Source: Tubiluchus corallicola
Taxonomy: Eukaryota; Priapulida; Priapulimorpha; Priapulimorphida; Tubiluchidae
Assembly (NCBI GenBank): GCA_030141605.1
Contig: JAQGDQ010000576.1
Coordinates: 62,001-126,000, forward strand
Length of the DNA stretch: 64,000 nucleotides
Reading direction: 5' to 3'
Shown: positions 56,701-64,000 of the stretch, piece by piece
Position numbering within the stretch: position 1 is the stretch's first letter
Layout of the letters: each line of letters starts with the position of its first letter
Made by a program: the position numbers and the translations under genes
Notes under the pieces: model-generated
Database searches by the model: none
What the model saw: the letters and a program-made list of their open reading frames with translations, nothing else
What the model was told of the DNA's origin: nothing

Positions 56701-59700
56701 GTAAGAGATCACAGGTAAAATATCACAGGTAAAATGTTACAGAAAAAAAGAAATTGCTTCTGCTAACCTAGCCAAAATTAATTGTGCCAAAATTATGACT
56801 TTTTTCCTGTGACTTCATTACCAATCACCCTTGTGACTTTTTGGACATCTTAATTTAAAATTTTAGGGTAATTAACAGTTGGCGAAATAGCCTACAGGGT
56901 AACATTTGCATGGACAAGGTTGAGCTTAAAATTCAAACTAAAATTGAACTTTGGGCCCAAAATTAAATTTTGGTGTGAAATAAAAGAACACACTGATATG
57001 TGACAAGGAACAAAATTGAGACTTTCTGATTGGATAATAACAATAAAGATAGCCTAAGATTAAAAACGAAAACAGGAGGACACACACTGCTCTATTCTGA
57101 ACTATACATTTTAACGCCTATAAAAACGCCAAAATGATTAAATAATATCTTAAAAACTTAATCAACAGCCGGTGAATCCAGCTAATGATGACGTCAGAAC
57201 TGAACATAATTTTCAACAGCACAGACACTTCATGAAAGTATTGCGCGTGTTTGCGAAAACCAAAATTAGAGTACAGTGCAACATTTAGTGTGATACACAA
57301 AAAATCGACAAATTTATGTCTGAACATTTAAATTCTAAATTTACGGCTGTGCCATCATACGATTTCACCACAAATACATGCTACGTCAGAAACGAACTAA
57401 AACACCTCTTGGGTAATAATTCTTTCATAACTCCCTATTAAAAAACAACTATGTTCTTTTTCAATATTTTGTACATTCAATTTTCTGACCTTTCGTTTAT
57501 AATTGGGTTCTGTTTCCCTTTAAGTGTGTTATCGGTTGAAAAGATGTCAAAACAAATAGTTTGTTTAAAACAAAACTGGACCCAATCTTAAACAGTAGGT
57601 CAAAACAATCTAGTCTGTCAAATATTGAAAGGAAACACACTATTTTCTCAAAAATGACTTACGTGAAAGAATTATTACCACATAAACACAAGTTCGTGTT
57701 TGAGCCACTGGTTCTTCACTGTTACATGTATTTCGCCACTTGCTAGTTAGACGGGCACTAGCGCCTGTATTTCGAAAACGCAATGCATAAAAAACAGGTG
57801 CTGTACCTCTCAGTTCATGTGCTAGTTTGTGACGAAACTGCACACGCTCGACAGTTCATGCGTGAGCACAGCGGCATATTTGGAAATTGAATTTTTATCT
57901 TAATAAAACTTGCCTAGTTATAGTATAGCACACTGAATATCTTACAGTAGCACTGTACTTCAATTTTCACTTTCGCAAACACGTGCAACACGCTCGTGGA
58001 ATATTTTCCTGTTAAAAATTATGTTAGTTTGCGATGTCATCAATAGTTGGGCTCGCCTACCGTTAATTAAGATTTTACTCTATTATTTAATTATCACAAA
58101 CGTTTTTGAAGTATTAATTGTGCTAAAATGTATACTCCACTGTAAATGTAAATGTAAATAAACCTCACTTACTTGAAACCGAAGAAGTAAAACTGTAGCC
58201 ACAACCAGGCAATGGTGATGCAGACTAGAGCATTGGGTAAAGCGAACAACATCCAACTTGTGAACGAAATCTCAACTCCATAAATACTGTAACGTAACAG
58301 GCAATATTCATATATTAATCTTTGTAACAAGAAGAACGTATCCTTTAGCTTCAAGTTCTATGTAGTTTCGCTGATCTTGGTTGTTACTTGCTAAAAGATC
58401 ACATATGTTTCTGCCGTCGTGCTGCAGGTGTCCTTGCAATAAGTAACACACCACAAACAGTTATAAACTTGAACAACATAAGTAGTCAAACAACGAAATT
58501 AAGGACTCTTGAAAAATGTGTTGTAAATTCAATATGCAGATGCAACGGAGTTAGGATTTTTATATTTTTGCACTGTGTTACAATGAATTTCAAAAACACA
58601 CAACAACAACAACAATAAGGAACAACAGCTTCATACTTTTGCATTTTTTACACCTGCTATACGTGTTCTAGTGCCCCGTGCTAATTTAAACAGTGTAGAT
58701 GGTGCAGTTAGAAATAAATTTTTGCAGTGAGCGACGGTCAAGGGACAAAATTTACTGTCCAATGGTTACTATCGAATGACCTTTCCCACCCAAGCACATA
58801 CTGTAACATTACACACAATCTTGGTTTGAACGAATAGGTAGCTCTGTGACGTAGTGCTCAGAGTTTAAACAGACAGATGAGGTGAACACACATAAACACG
58901 CCAACAGACAGATAGACGAACAGACGCGCTTTGGTATAAGTGTTAATTAAATATCATTTAACGTAAATAACAACTTTGTTGTTCTGAATATATCTGTGGA
59001 AGTTGGAATTGTACATTAGAATTAGGTGCTGCCATCTATGGGCTACTCCTGTTACATTCTACCAGCTGACTTACCCCCAGTATAATTGTATGGTCCAGTG
59101 AATGCATATTCACTGGTTCTCTCCCTATTTTAAAGTAATGGTTGTTGTGAGGCCTGTGCAAGTCTGCATAGGTCAAGTCCTATACCTATATACTGACTGG
59201 TTTTGCTTTCTAGTCACTCTCACTCTCACTCTCAGTGTTCAGTGTAGGAGACTCTCTCACCCTCACTCTCAGTGTTCAGTGCAGGAGACTCTCATACTCT
59301 CACTCTCAGTGTTCAGTGCAGGAAACTCTCACTCTCACTCTCAGTGTTCAGTGCAGGAAACTCTCACTCTCACTCTCAGTGTTCAGTGCAGCAGTCATGC
59401 TACTCATGTGTCTGTAGTTTTAATAAACACTTTTCTGTTGTGTGCAGTGCAAATATGTATTATAGATTTTTTATTCTTGTTCATACTTCTGTGCCTAAAC
59501 TCAATCATAACAAAGTGAGTGATCAACAACTTCAAACATAATTTTCACAATATTTCTCGCCATCGTCTAGTCATTTTTGATTCAATGTATTTTGATAACT
59601 TACGCTAGAACTTGTCCTGCTAGAACCAAGTTTGGGATCGTTCCCGTGAGGGTAGCCGTTCCACCAATGTTAGCCGAGTAACAAATGCACAACAACATGG

Positions 59701-62700
59701 CTTTACACAGCGTATTGTTCTCAATGCCCTAATTAAGATTAAATTATTATTATTATTTTAATTAGTTATTATTGCTTAACATTGTATCTCGACACTAGGA
59801 GCAGCTGCACAAGCAGCCAACGACTAGAGGACGGAGGAGGTCAAGTGACCCAACGGCCATGTGTAGAGGAGTAAACCTTCTAAATCAGGAGTGGAGCCCC
59901 GAAGGCGGACCAGTGCAGCATACTCACTGACTCTGGCAGCTCTTGCAGCCAACCTGGTGCCAAACGTATCGCTCTGCTTTCCTTTGGACTACACCAGGGA
60001 GGAAGAGAGGGGGTTCCTGTTGTCTGGGCAACTCAGGATCTCCATACACCTTGCCCAAGCGTGCACCCTGGAGACGTTCAAGGATCACACTGCTCAGCCA
60101 CAGTCGACGCTGCAGCTCCATCAATGTGATCAATAACTGACTCTCTTGGCGCACATTCCATTGTCTTCCGAGACAGAAGGATACCAACAACAACAACAAT
60201 TGCTTAACATTGATTTCTGGCCACATACAGTTAAGCATTACAATTTAACTATTTTGCAGCTTTACTTGATTATATTTAGTTTTGGTAATAATGAAGTAGA
60301 ATTTTCTTGCTATTTTAGTGGCATTTTCCAGCTTCTACTGTTGCTGCTGCTAGTGGCGTTGTCGCCATCGTTGCTGCCAACACCTTAACCACCACAAAAT
60401 TGTTACTACTGCCACTACTGCTTAATACTTTATAAATACGTGAACAATAAAGTGTTATTCTTCACGTATATATGAAGTATTTAGCAGTAGTGGCAGTATA
60501 TATATATACATACATACATACACATACATACATACATACACACACATACACACATATATACACATATACATACACATACACACATATATACACATATACA
60601 TACACATACACACATAAATACACATACACATACACACATATATACACATACACATACACATACACATATATATATATATAAATACATATTTAGCAGTAGT
60701 GGCATCTACTGTTAAGCAAAATTAATGCTTTTTTGTGAAAGGCAATTATGACTGCTAAATTATTATGACAATTTTCAAAAGCAACTTACTTGAGTGTATC
60801 CTGGATTAACACCAAGGTTTTGATGAGTAGATTTACCGTGGTCATCCAGAGCGCTTTTACTCTGCCCCCAAGGGGAAAGAGTTGAATAATCAGGCTCTTC
60901 TAGAGGGGCTTCATCATCTTTACCCCCTCGGGCTGGGTTTTTTCTGTAGAAATAAAGCAAAGTCATAATTATATGGAATTTACATGGAAACGTTTTGTAT
61001 AAGTTTGCAAACAAGCCCTGTGCTAAAATCTGCAACACCTAATAAACAACCATCATGGTGAAGCGACTTCAGAACAGAAGAGCTATATTCGGACCGGGTG
61101 TTAAACAGGTTAGCTTCACGCTGCATTAGGCATAGGTACAGATTATGCAAAACAAGGCATCATTGATACATCTTTAGAGCTAATGTTAACATAGCGCAAT
61201 CTATTATCTTTCTTCCTATCATTTCCACTAACACATCCTTCTACCCTTCCTGTGTGATCTAACCTTTCTCCCAGTTCTTTTTTTGTTCACTCATCCATTC
61301 TTTTTTTATCGGGTTCACATGACAGTGGGCTTATACAAGCCTTTGCTTCTCTAGCCCACTGCAGTACAATTATTCTTTTATGATAACGATAGTTTATGAA
61401 ACATAATAATTCAATATAGTAGATGTAATAATTTTGATGTCACTGTGTGCTTTATATTGTACTGAATGTGATAATAATAATAATAATAAATAATAAATAA
61501 ATAAAAATAGGTAACAGCAATTTTCATTACGGTAGCTTGGCGCTTATTCTAACAGAACTTAATACTGTTATAATTCTACTTCAGTGTGGCTTTAATTTAC
61601 ATTCTATCTTAAAGTGGTTTTAGCCAATCACTGTGGTTTTACTTGTATTCTAGTTTTTAACTAATTTTTTTTATAAATCTGGTTTTAGTGTGACTTTATA
61701 AATTATGCTACTAATGCTGTGAGTAATAAATTATGAATGTTTCTGATATGATGTGGATCGTGGTTATTTTAACCCTTTCAGTCCCAAATTATTTTTTTAA
61801 TAAGAAGAAATTTTTTGGCTTGGTACTTTTGTTCAGTATGTCCATCTTGTTTACACATAATTATTTTTTTCTACCTGTGCCCGTGTGCTAAATATAGCCT
61901 GTGTCCCACGGGATACATTGGGATTCAATGGAAGCATAAAATGTGCTTCATTTTGCAACTGCTGATAATTTTTTGAAGTATTTAAGACATTTAGTATGTA
62001 TGCTATGCTGATCTGTACAAAGTAGTCTCTAAAGTACTGTACCTTGCGCAGTTTTTATGCTATGAAGATTTTCTAGTTTGCCATTTTATCACCATTTTAG
62101 TCTATTGTTAGTCTAACTGTCAGATAGTTTGCAATAACTTGCTGACAGTAACGCACAAAGGCGTACACACTAGACAACAAAACAACTCGCAGTAACTATC
62201 AGAGAGTTTGCAATAACTTGCCGACAGTAACTCGCAGAGGCGTACACACTAGACAACAAAACAACTCGCAGTAACTATCAGAGAGTTTGCAATAACTTGC
62301 CGACAGTAACTCGCAGAGGCGTACACACTAGACAACAAAACAACTCGCAGTAACTATCAGAGAGTTTGCAATAACTTGCTGACAGTAACTCGCAGAGGCC
62401 TTTACACTAGACAACAAAACAACTCGCAGTAACTGTCAGAGAGTTTGCAATAACTTGAAGACAGTAACTTGCAGAGACGTACACACTAGACAACAAAACA
62501 ACTCGCAGTAACTGTCAGAGAGTTTGCAATAACTAGCGGACAGTAACTCGCAGAGACGTACACACTAGACAACAAAACAACTCGCAGTAACTGTCAGAGA
62601 GTTTGCAATAACTTGCCCACAGTAACTCGCAGAGACGTACACACTAGACTACAAAACAACTCGCAGTAACTCTCAGAGAGTTTGCAATAACTTGCCCACA

Positions 62701-63136
62701 GTAACTCGCAAAGCAGTTCACACTGTCAGAGGAAAAACTCGCTAGTCTGAACGAGCCTTTACGAATATCATAATTCTATTCTGTGACCACGAGTGAGTTT
62801 CAACAATTTCCCAAATCGTATCGTAATATGAGCAATGTGAAAAGTATTGTGGATTATTATACATTTTTTTAGTTTATGTTGCACGATCAATGTTTACATT
62901 TTAGATTTTAAAAGTGAAGACATTAAATATTTGTTAATTATCATTTCTGTTCACATAGTGAATTTCAAACATGTTACTACGTTACTGTTCGCTTGCTTGT
63001 GGTCGACTGTGAATCTCCTGTGTATCTGAGATAAATGAAGTTTCTTCCACCAGGTTTGCTGAACTGGCTTCATTTTTCGTCACTCCTAACGCCACCTGTT
63101 GATTACTTTCGGCAGGTGAGCGTAACGAAGGCGCTT
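47969..63136 (-). CDS. SLC13: SLC13-family transporter, gene 2 (exons 5-15; 5' end outside the window)
   Basis: Eleven exons match gene 1 one for one in phase: 62986-63136, 60790-60943, 59604-59728, 58173-58286, 56499-56594, 54968-55072, 53249-53349, 52432-52550, 50019-50180, 49154-49291, 47969-48115 (1412 nt). Exons 1-4 should lie right of 64000. Substrate-site motifs visible are canonical: [12 protein letters not shown] in exon 7, [12 protein letters not shown] in exon 13, VATPPN in exon 14. The gene lies about 4.6 kb upstream of gene 1 in the same orientation, so the pair is a head-to-tail tandem duplication. Expected role: Na+-coupled import of dicarboxylates, citrate or sulfate; the substrate cannot be decided from the sequence. 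Confidence 0.92.
48323..48870 (+). mobile_element. 5S rRNA-headed retroelement (SINE3-like), full-length copy
   Basis: Bases 48323-48442 match animal 5S rRNA closely (GTCTGATCACCGAAGTTAAG, GGTTAGTACTTGGATGGGTG), including the internal control region. The 5' stem is altered (GTTTACGG instead of GCCTACGG). It is followed by ~430 bp shared with 26151-26718 and 59778-60187, ending near CAGAAGGATGCCAACAA. The linked, repeated 3' part shows this is a mobile element rather than an rRNA gene. Confidence 0.75.
49154..49291 (-). CDS. SLC13: SLC13 gene 2 exon 14
   Basis: Contains [20 protein letters not shown]; one residue differs from gene 1 over 46 codons, and the adjacent intron is also near-identical. 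Confidence 0.96.
49415..49740 (+). repeat. 96-bp tandem array, three units, with intact tRNA-like end, gene 2
   Basis: Same units as in gene 1. The last unit runs into a tRNA-like segment (49677-49735) with GGTAGCTCGGGTGG as A box and GGTTCAAATCC (49715-49725) as B box. The 7-bp acceptor-like stem GAACTGG/CTGGTTC and D and T stems pair; most of the anticodon arm is missing. This reads as a tRNA-derived SINE, not a tRNA gene. Confidence 0.7.
50019..50180 (-). CDS. SLC13: SLC13 gene 2 exon 13 (canonical SNT)
   Basis: Reads [18 protein letters not shown] through [20 protein letters not shown]. About four fifths of the residues match gene 1. The SNT motif is intact. Confidence 0.95.
50535..50876. 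mobile_element. hAT-like element with (CT)n core
   Basis: Ends CAGGGCCGGCCTTA and TAAGGCCGGCCCTG, flanked by CTAAACC on both sides (50528-50534, 50877-50883). Repeated CGCCTAGGGCCTC blocks lie inside each end; a (CT)n tract fills 50656-50766. Intron 12 of SLC13 gene 2. Confidence 0.75.
51113..51500 (-). repeat. Dispersed repeat, copy 2 (LINE 3' UTR-like)
   Basis: Second near-identical copy of the 36265 repeat, in intron 12 of SLC13 gene 2. It is not at the paralogous position, so each copy arose by its own insertion. Confidence 0.65.
52060..52265 (+). repeat. 40-bp minisatellite, about five units
   Basis: Repeats CACTATTTGACATTGACTTG-ACCTTTGATTTTTGACCTTT with few changes. Intron 12 of SLC13 gene 2, ~170 bp from exon 12. 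Confidence 0.9.
52432..52550 (-). CDS. SLC13: SLC13 gene 2 exon 12
   Basis: Reads [15 protein letters not shown] then [15 protein letters not shown]. Acceptor gtttttttag, donor CAG|gtaaaa; 119 nt as in gene 1. Confidence 0.93.
52636..52935. mobile_element. MITE with repeated TCAAATGTAGA arms, left half only
   Basis: TATAGGTTTTACATG followed by the left-arm repeats and TTTAATTT...AATTGCT, then the match ends. Intron 11 of SLC13 gene 2. Confidence 0.65.
53249..53349 (-). CDS. SLC13: SLC13 gene 2 exon 11
   Basis: Reads [20 protein letters not shown] then [13 protein letters not shown]; 101 nt, same phase as gene 1. Donor ACG|gtataa is weaker than its counterpart. Confidence 0.9.
53465..54200 (+). 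repeat. (ATC)n compound satellite with a repeated unique spacer
   Basis: Three copies of a ~60-bp spacer (AAAGCCAATATGAAATTTTC, then TTGGTGACTGTGTC) at about 53584, 53754 and 53957, separated by imperfect (ATC)n. Intron 10 of SLC13 gene 2. Confidence 0.9.
54355..54905. mobile_element. MITE with repeated TCAAATGTAGA arms, copy 2
   Basis: Same ends (TATAGGTTTTACATG ... CGTGTAAAACCTA) and same central unique part as the 34424 copy, but fewer units in the right arm. It ends about 60 bp from the donor of SLC13 gene 2 exon 10. Confidence 0.7.
54968..55072 (-). CDS. SLC13: SLC13 gene 2 exon 10
   Basis: Reads [20 protein letters not shown] then [14 protein letters not shown]. Acceptor ccttttcag, donor CGG|gtaatt; 105 nt as in gene 1. 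Confidence 0.9.
55673..56138. mobile_element. hAT-type non-autonomous transposon, second copy
   Basis: About 470 bp matching the 2637-3118 element. The left end is eroded (CATTGGTGTGCAAAT) and the right end intact. It is inserted in a sequence related to the 79-bp array at 62110 and lies in intron 9 of SLC13 gene 2. Confidence 0.8.
56499..56594 (-). CDS. SLC13: SLC13 gene 2 exon 9
   Basis: Reads [20 protein letters not shown] then [12 protein letters not shown], same length and phase as gene 1 but diverged in the first half. Donor TAA|gtaaaa. Confidence 0.88.
57570..58060 (+). repeat. Dispersed repeat Z in intron 8 of SLC13 gene 2
   Basis: Uninterrupted counterpart of the gene 1 copy, showing the empty insertion site CACAAGTTCGTGTTTGAGCC. 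Confidence 0.7.
58173..58286 (-). CDS. SLC13: SLC13 gene 2 exon 8
   Basis: The protein is identical to gene 1 exon 8 and flanking intron sequence is shared over hundreds of bases. Confidence 0.93.
58995..59549 (+). mobile_element. Solo LTR with about five minisatellite units
   Basis: Starts TGTGGAAGTTGG, ends ATTTTCACA; flanks ATATC and ATATT are a near-match 5-bp duplication. Units of the CAGTGTTCAGTGCAGGA repeat lie between the TATA box (about 59187) and TTTAATAAACAC. Intron 7 of SLC13 gene 2, antisense. Confidence 0.85.
59604..59728 (-). CDS. SLC13: SLC13 gene 2 exon 7
   Basis: Reads [20 protein letters not shown] then [20 protein letters not shown]. This retains the family TLTGT loop, unlike gene 1. 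Donor AGC|gtaagt. Confidence 0.94.
59778..60187 (+). mobile_element. Headless copy of the 5S-linked retroelement
   Basis: Starts at ATTGTATCTCGACACTAGG, within the body, so the 5S head is missing as in a 5'-truncated retrocopy. It ends at GGATACCAACAACAACAACAA. Intron 6 of SLC13 gene 2. Confidence 0.7.
60498..60681 (+). repeat. (ACATAC/ATAT)n microsatellite
   Basis: CATACATACA, CACATA and ATATAT blocks; flanked on both sides by TATTTAGCAGTAGTGGCA (60479, 60687), so the array may have grown inside a short duplicated sequence. Confidence 0.9.
60790..60943 (-). CDS. SLC13: SLC13 gene 2 exon 6
   Basis: Reads [20 protein letters not shown] and ends VNPGYTQ|gtaagt. It is 18 nt longer than gene 1 exon 6, keeping phase. 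Confidence 0.85.
61137..61506 (+). repeat. 370-bp dispersed repeat, copy 3
   Basis: Same start and a longer ATAATAATAATAAATAA tail; intron 5 of SLC13 gene 2. Confidence 0.7.
61775..62108. mobile_element. TTAA-target MITE, inverted copy joined to 79-bp array
   Basis: Reads the family in reverse: TTTTAACCCTTTCAGTCCCAAA at the left, then GTGTCCCACGGGATACATTG. The other end is replaced at about 62105 by the 79-bp tandem array. Intron 5 of SLC13 gene 2. Confidence 0.65.
62110..62720 (+). repeat. 79-bp minisatellite, about eight units
   Basis: Unit contains GTACACACTAGACAACAAAA, CAACTCGCAGTAACT and AGAGAGTTTGCAATAACTTG. It ends with ACTCGCTAGTCTGAACGAGC, also present at 56329-56348. A partial inverted unit lies at 55604-55660. 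Intron 5 of SLC13 gene 2. Confidence 0.9.
62986..63136 (-). CDS. SLC13: SLC13 gene 2 exon 5
   Basis: Hydrophilic loop: [20 protein letters not shown] then [11 protein letters not shown]. It aligns loosely with gene 1 exon 5 (Q-x-LGV, ANL-x-E). The donor ACA|gtaacg gives the two-nucleotide overhang needed by exon 6; an internal GT after AACCTG breaks the phase. Confidence 0.72.
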
Positions 63137-63648
63137 CTGAAATAAAACAGCAAAATGAACTTTGAAAAGAGCCCAGTTAAAATATCAACTGAAAGTAAGT
63201 GGGTTATTTGTTTCTTGCTTGTTTGTTTGTCTGTTGTTCTCTTCGCTTCATTGTTTTAGTTGTGTAGTTCCTTTTTCTTCTTTCCTGTCTATTTTTCTTT
63301 TTTTATTAATTCACTTAGGAGAAGAATAAGAAAGGCTAACAAGGAAAAAACTAAGTGGATTAATAAAAAAAGAAAAAATAGACAAGAAAGAAGAAAAATC
63401 CTCTTCGTCCTTCCTCCTCTTTCGACTGTGCGGCCGCCTCTTTCTCCATCGTCTCTCTTTTTTCCTTTCTCTGCCTATCCGATCACTCTTTCATTCATTC
63501 ATTTTTTCCTTCGCCTTTTGTTTTTCATCCCATCTTCCTTCTTCATCTTACTCCTTCTTTCTCTTTATGCCTTTGCGATTACTATTTCCTCACTTTTTGA
63601 CTTGCTTAGTCTCTTTTTTGTTGCTTCTTAGACCTGTTCCTCATCACC
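63137..63648. other. Intron 4 of SLC13 gene 2 (partial), pyrimidine-rich
   Basis: CTTTTTC-rich sequence on the plus strand with no exon 4 candidate (no LMLGFM-like frame on the minus strand). Exon 4 must lie beyond 64000. Confidence 0.6.
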
Positions 63649-64000
63649 TGTGAAAGTCATGTTTGAAGTTGTTGATCACTCACTTTGTTATGATTGAGTT
63701 TAGGCACAGAAGTATGAACAAGAATAAAAAATCTGTAATACGTATTTGCACTGCAGACAACAGAAAAGTGTTTATTAAAACTACAGACACATGAGTATCA
63801 TGACTGCTGCACTGAACACTGAGAGTGAGAGAGTCTCCTGCACTGAACACTGAGAGTGAGAGTCTCCTGCACTGAACACTGAGAGTGAGAGTGTGAGAGT
63901 CTCCTGCACTGAACACTGAGAGTGAGAGAGTGAGAGTCTCCTGCGCTAAACACTGAGAGTGAGAGAGTGAGAGTCTCCTGCACTGAACACTGAGAGTTAG
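63649..64000 (-). mobile_element. LTR, minus orientation, continues past the window
   Basis: Begins with TGTGAAAGTCATG, the reverse complement of the family's 3' terminus, followed by the polyadenylation region and then at least five minisatellite units running off the right edge. It would lie in sense orientation within SLC13 gene 2 if exons 1-4 are further right. Confidence 0.8.

Overview
This is a window of animal (metazoan) nuclear DNA: AT-rich, repeat-laden, with short coding exons (about 50-200 bp) bounded by GT/AG splice sites and separated by introns of about 0.5-5 kb. There are no bacterial-type genes and the long reading frames of the window are almost all microsatellites or transposon debris. 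The species cannot be fixed from sequence alone; the gene families point to an invertebrate animal.

All recognisable genes lie on the minus strand, so they read from high to low coordinates. (1) About 3818-14488: the first six coding exons of a gene I read as UFSP2, a UFM1-specific protease, with an N-terminal region longer than the human protein; its catalytic exons would lie to the left of the window. (2) 17640-43357: a complete 15-exon SLC13-family transporter (Na+/di- and tricarboxylate or sulfate cotransporter, INDY/NaDC type). All exon phases join and give a 644-residue frame. (3) 47969-63136: exons 5-15 of a second SLC13 gene in tandem, same orientation, whose first four exons lie to the right of the window.

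The two SLC13 genes are paralogues that still share intron sequence in places. Exon 8 with intron 8 and exons 14-15 with intron 14 are almost identical, while exons 5-7 and 9-13 have diverged clearly, which suggests gene conversion in patches. Gene 2 keeps the canonical Ser-Asn-Thr motif visible in exon 13. Gene 1 has lost both: Cys-Asn-Met in exon 4 and Ser-Asn-Pro in exon 13, plus changes in the exon 7 loop, without any stop or frameshift. It therefore looks like an intact transporter with an altered substrate/Na+ site.

The rest is a dense mobile-element landscape: six copies of one LTR family carrying a variable minisatellite between TATA box and polyadenylation signal; 5'-truncated LINEs of several clades; two 5S-rRNA-headed elements plus a third headless copy; a tRNA-like sequence made into a 96-bp tandem array; hAT, pogo/Tigger and TTAA-type non-autonomous DNA transposons, several with exact target duplications and one nested pair; and many micro- and minisatellites. 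Intergenic regions are 14489-17639 (possible promoter with CRE and NRF1-like palindrome) and 43388-47968.
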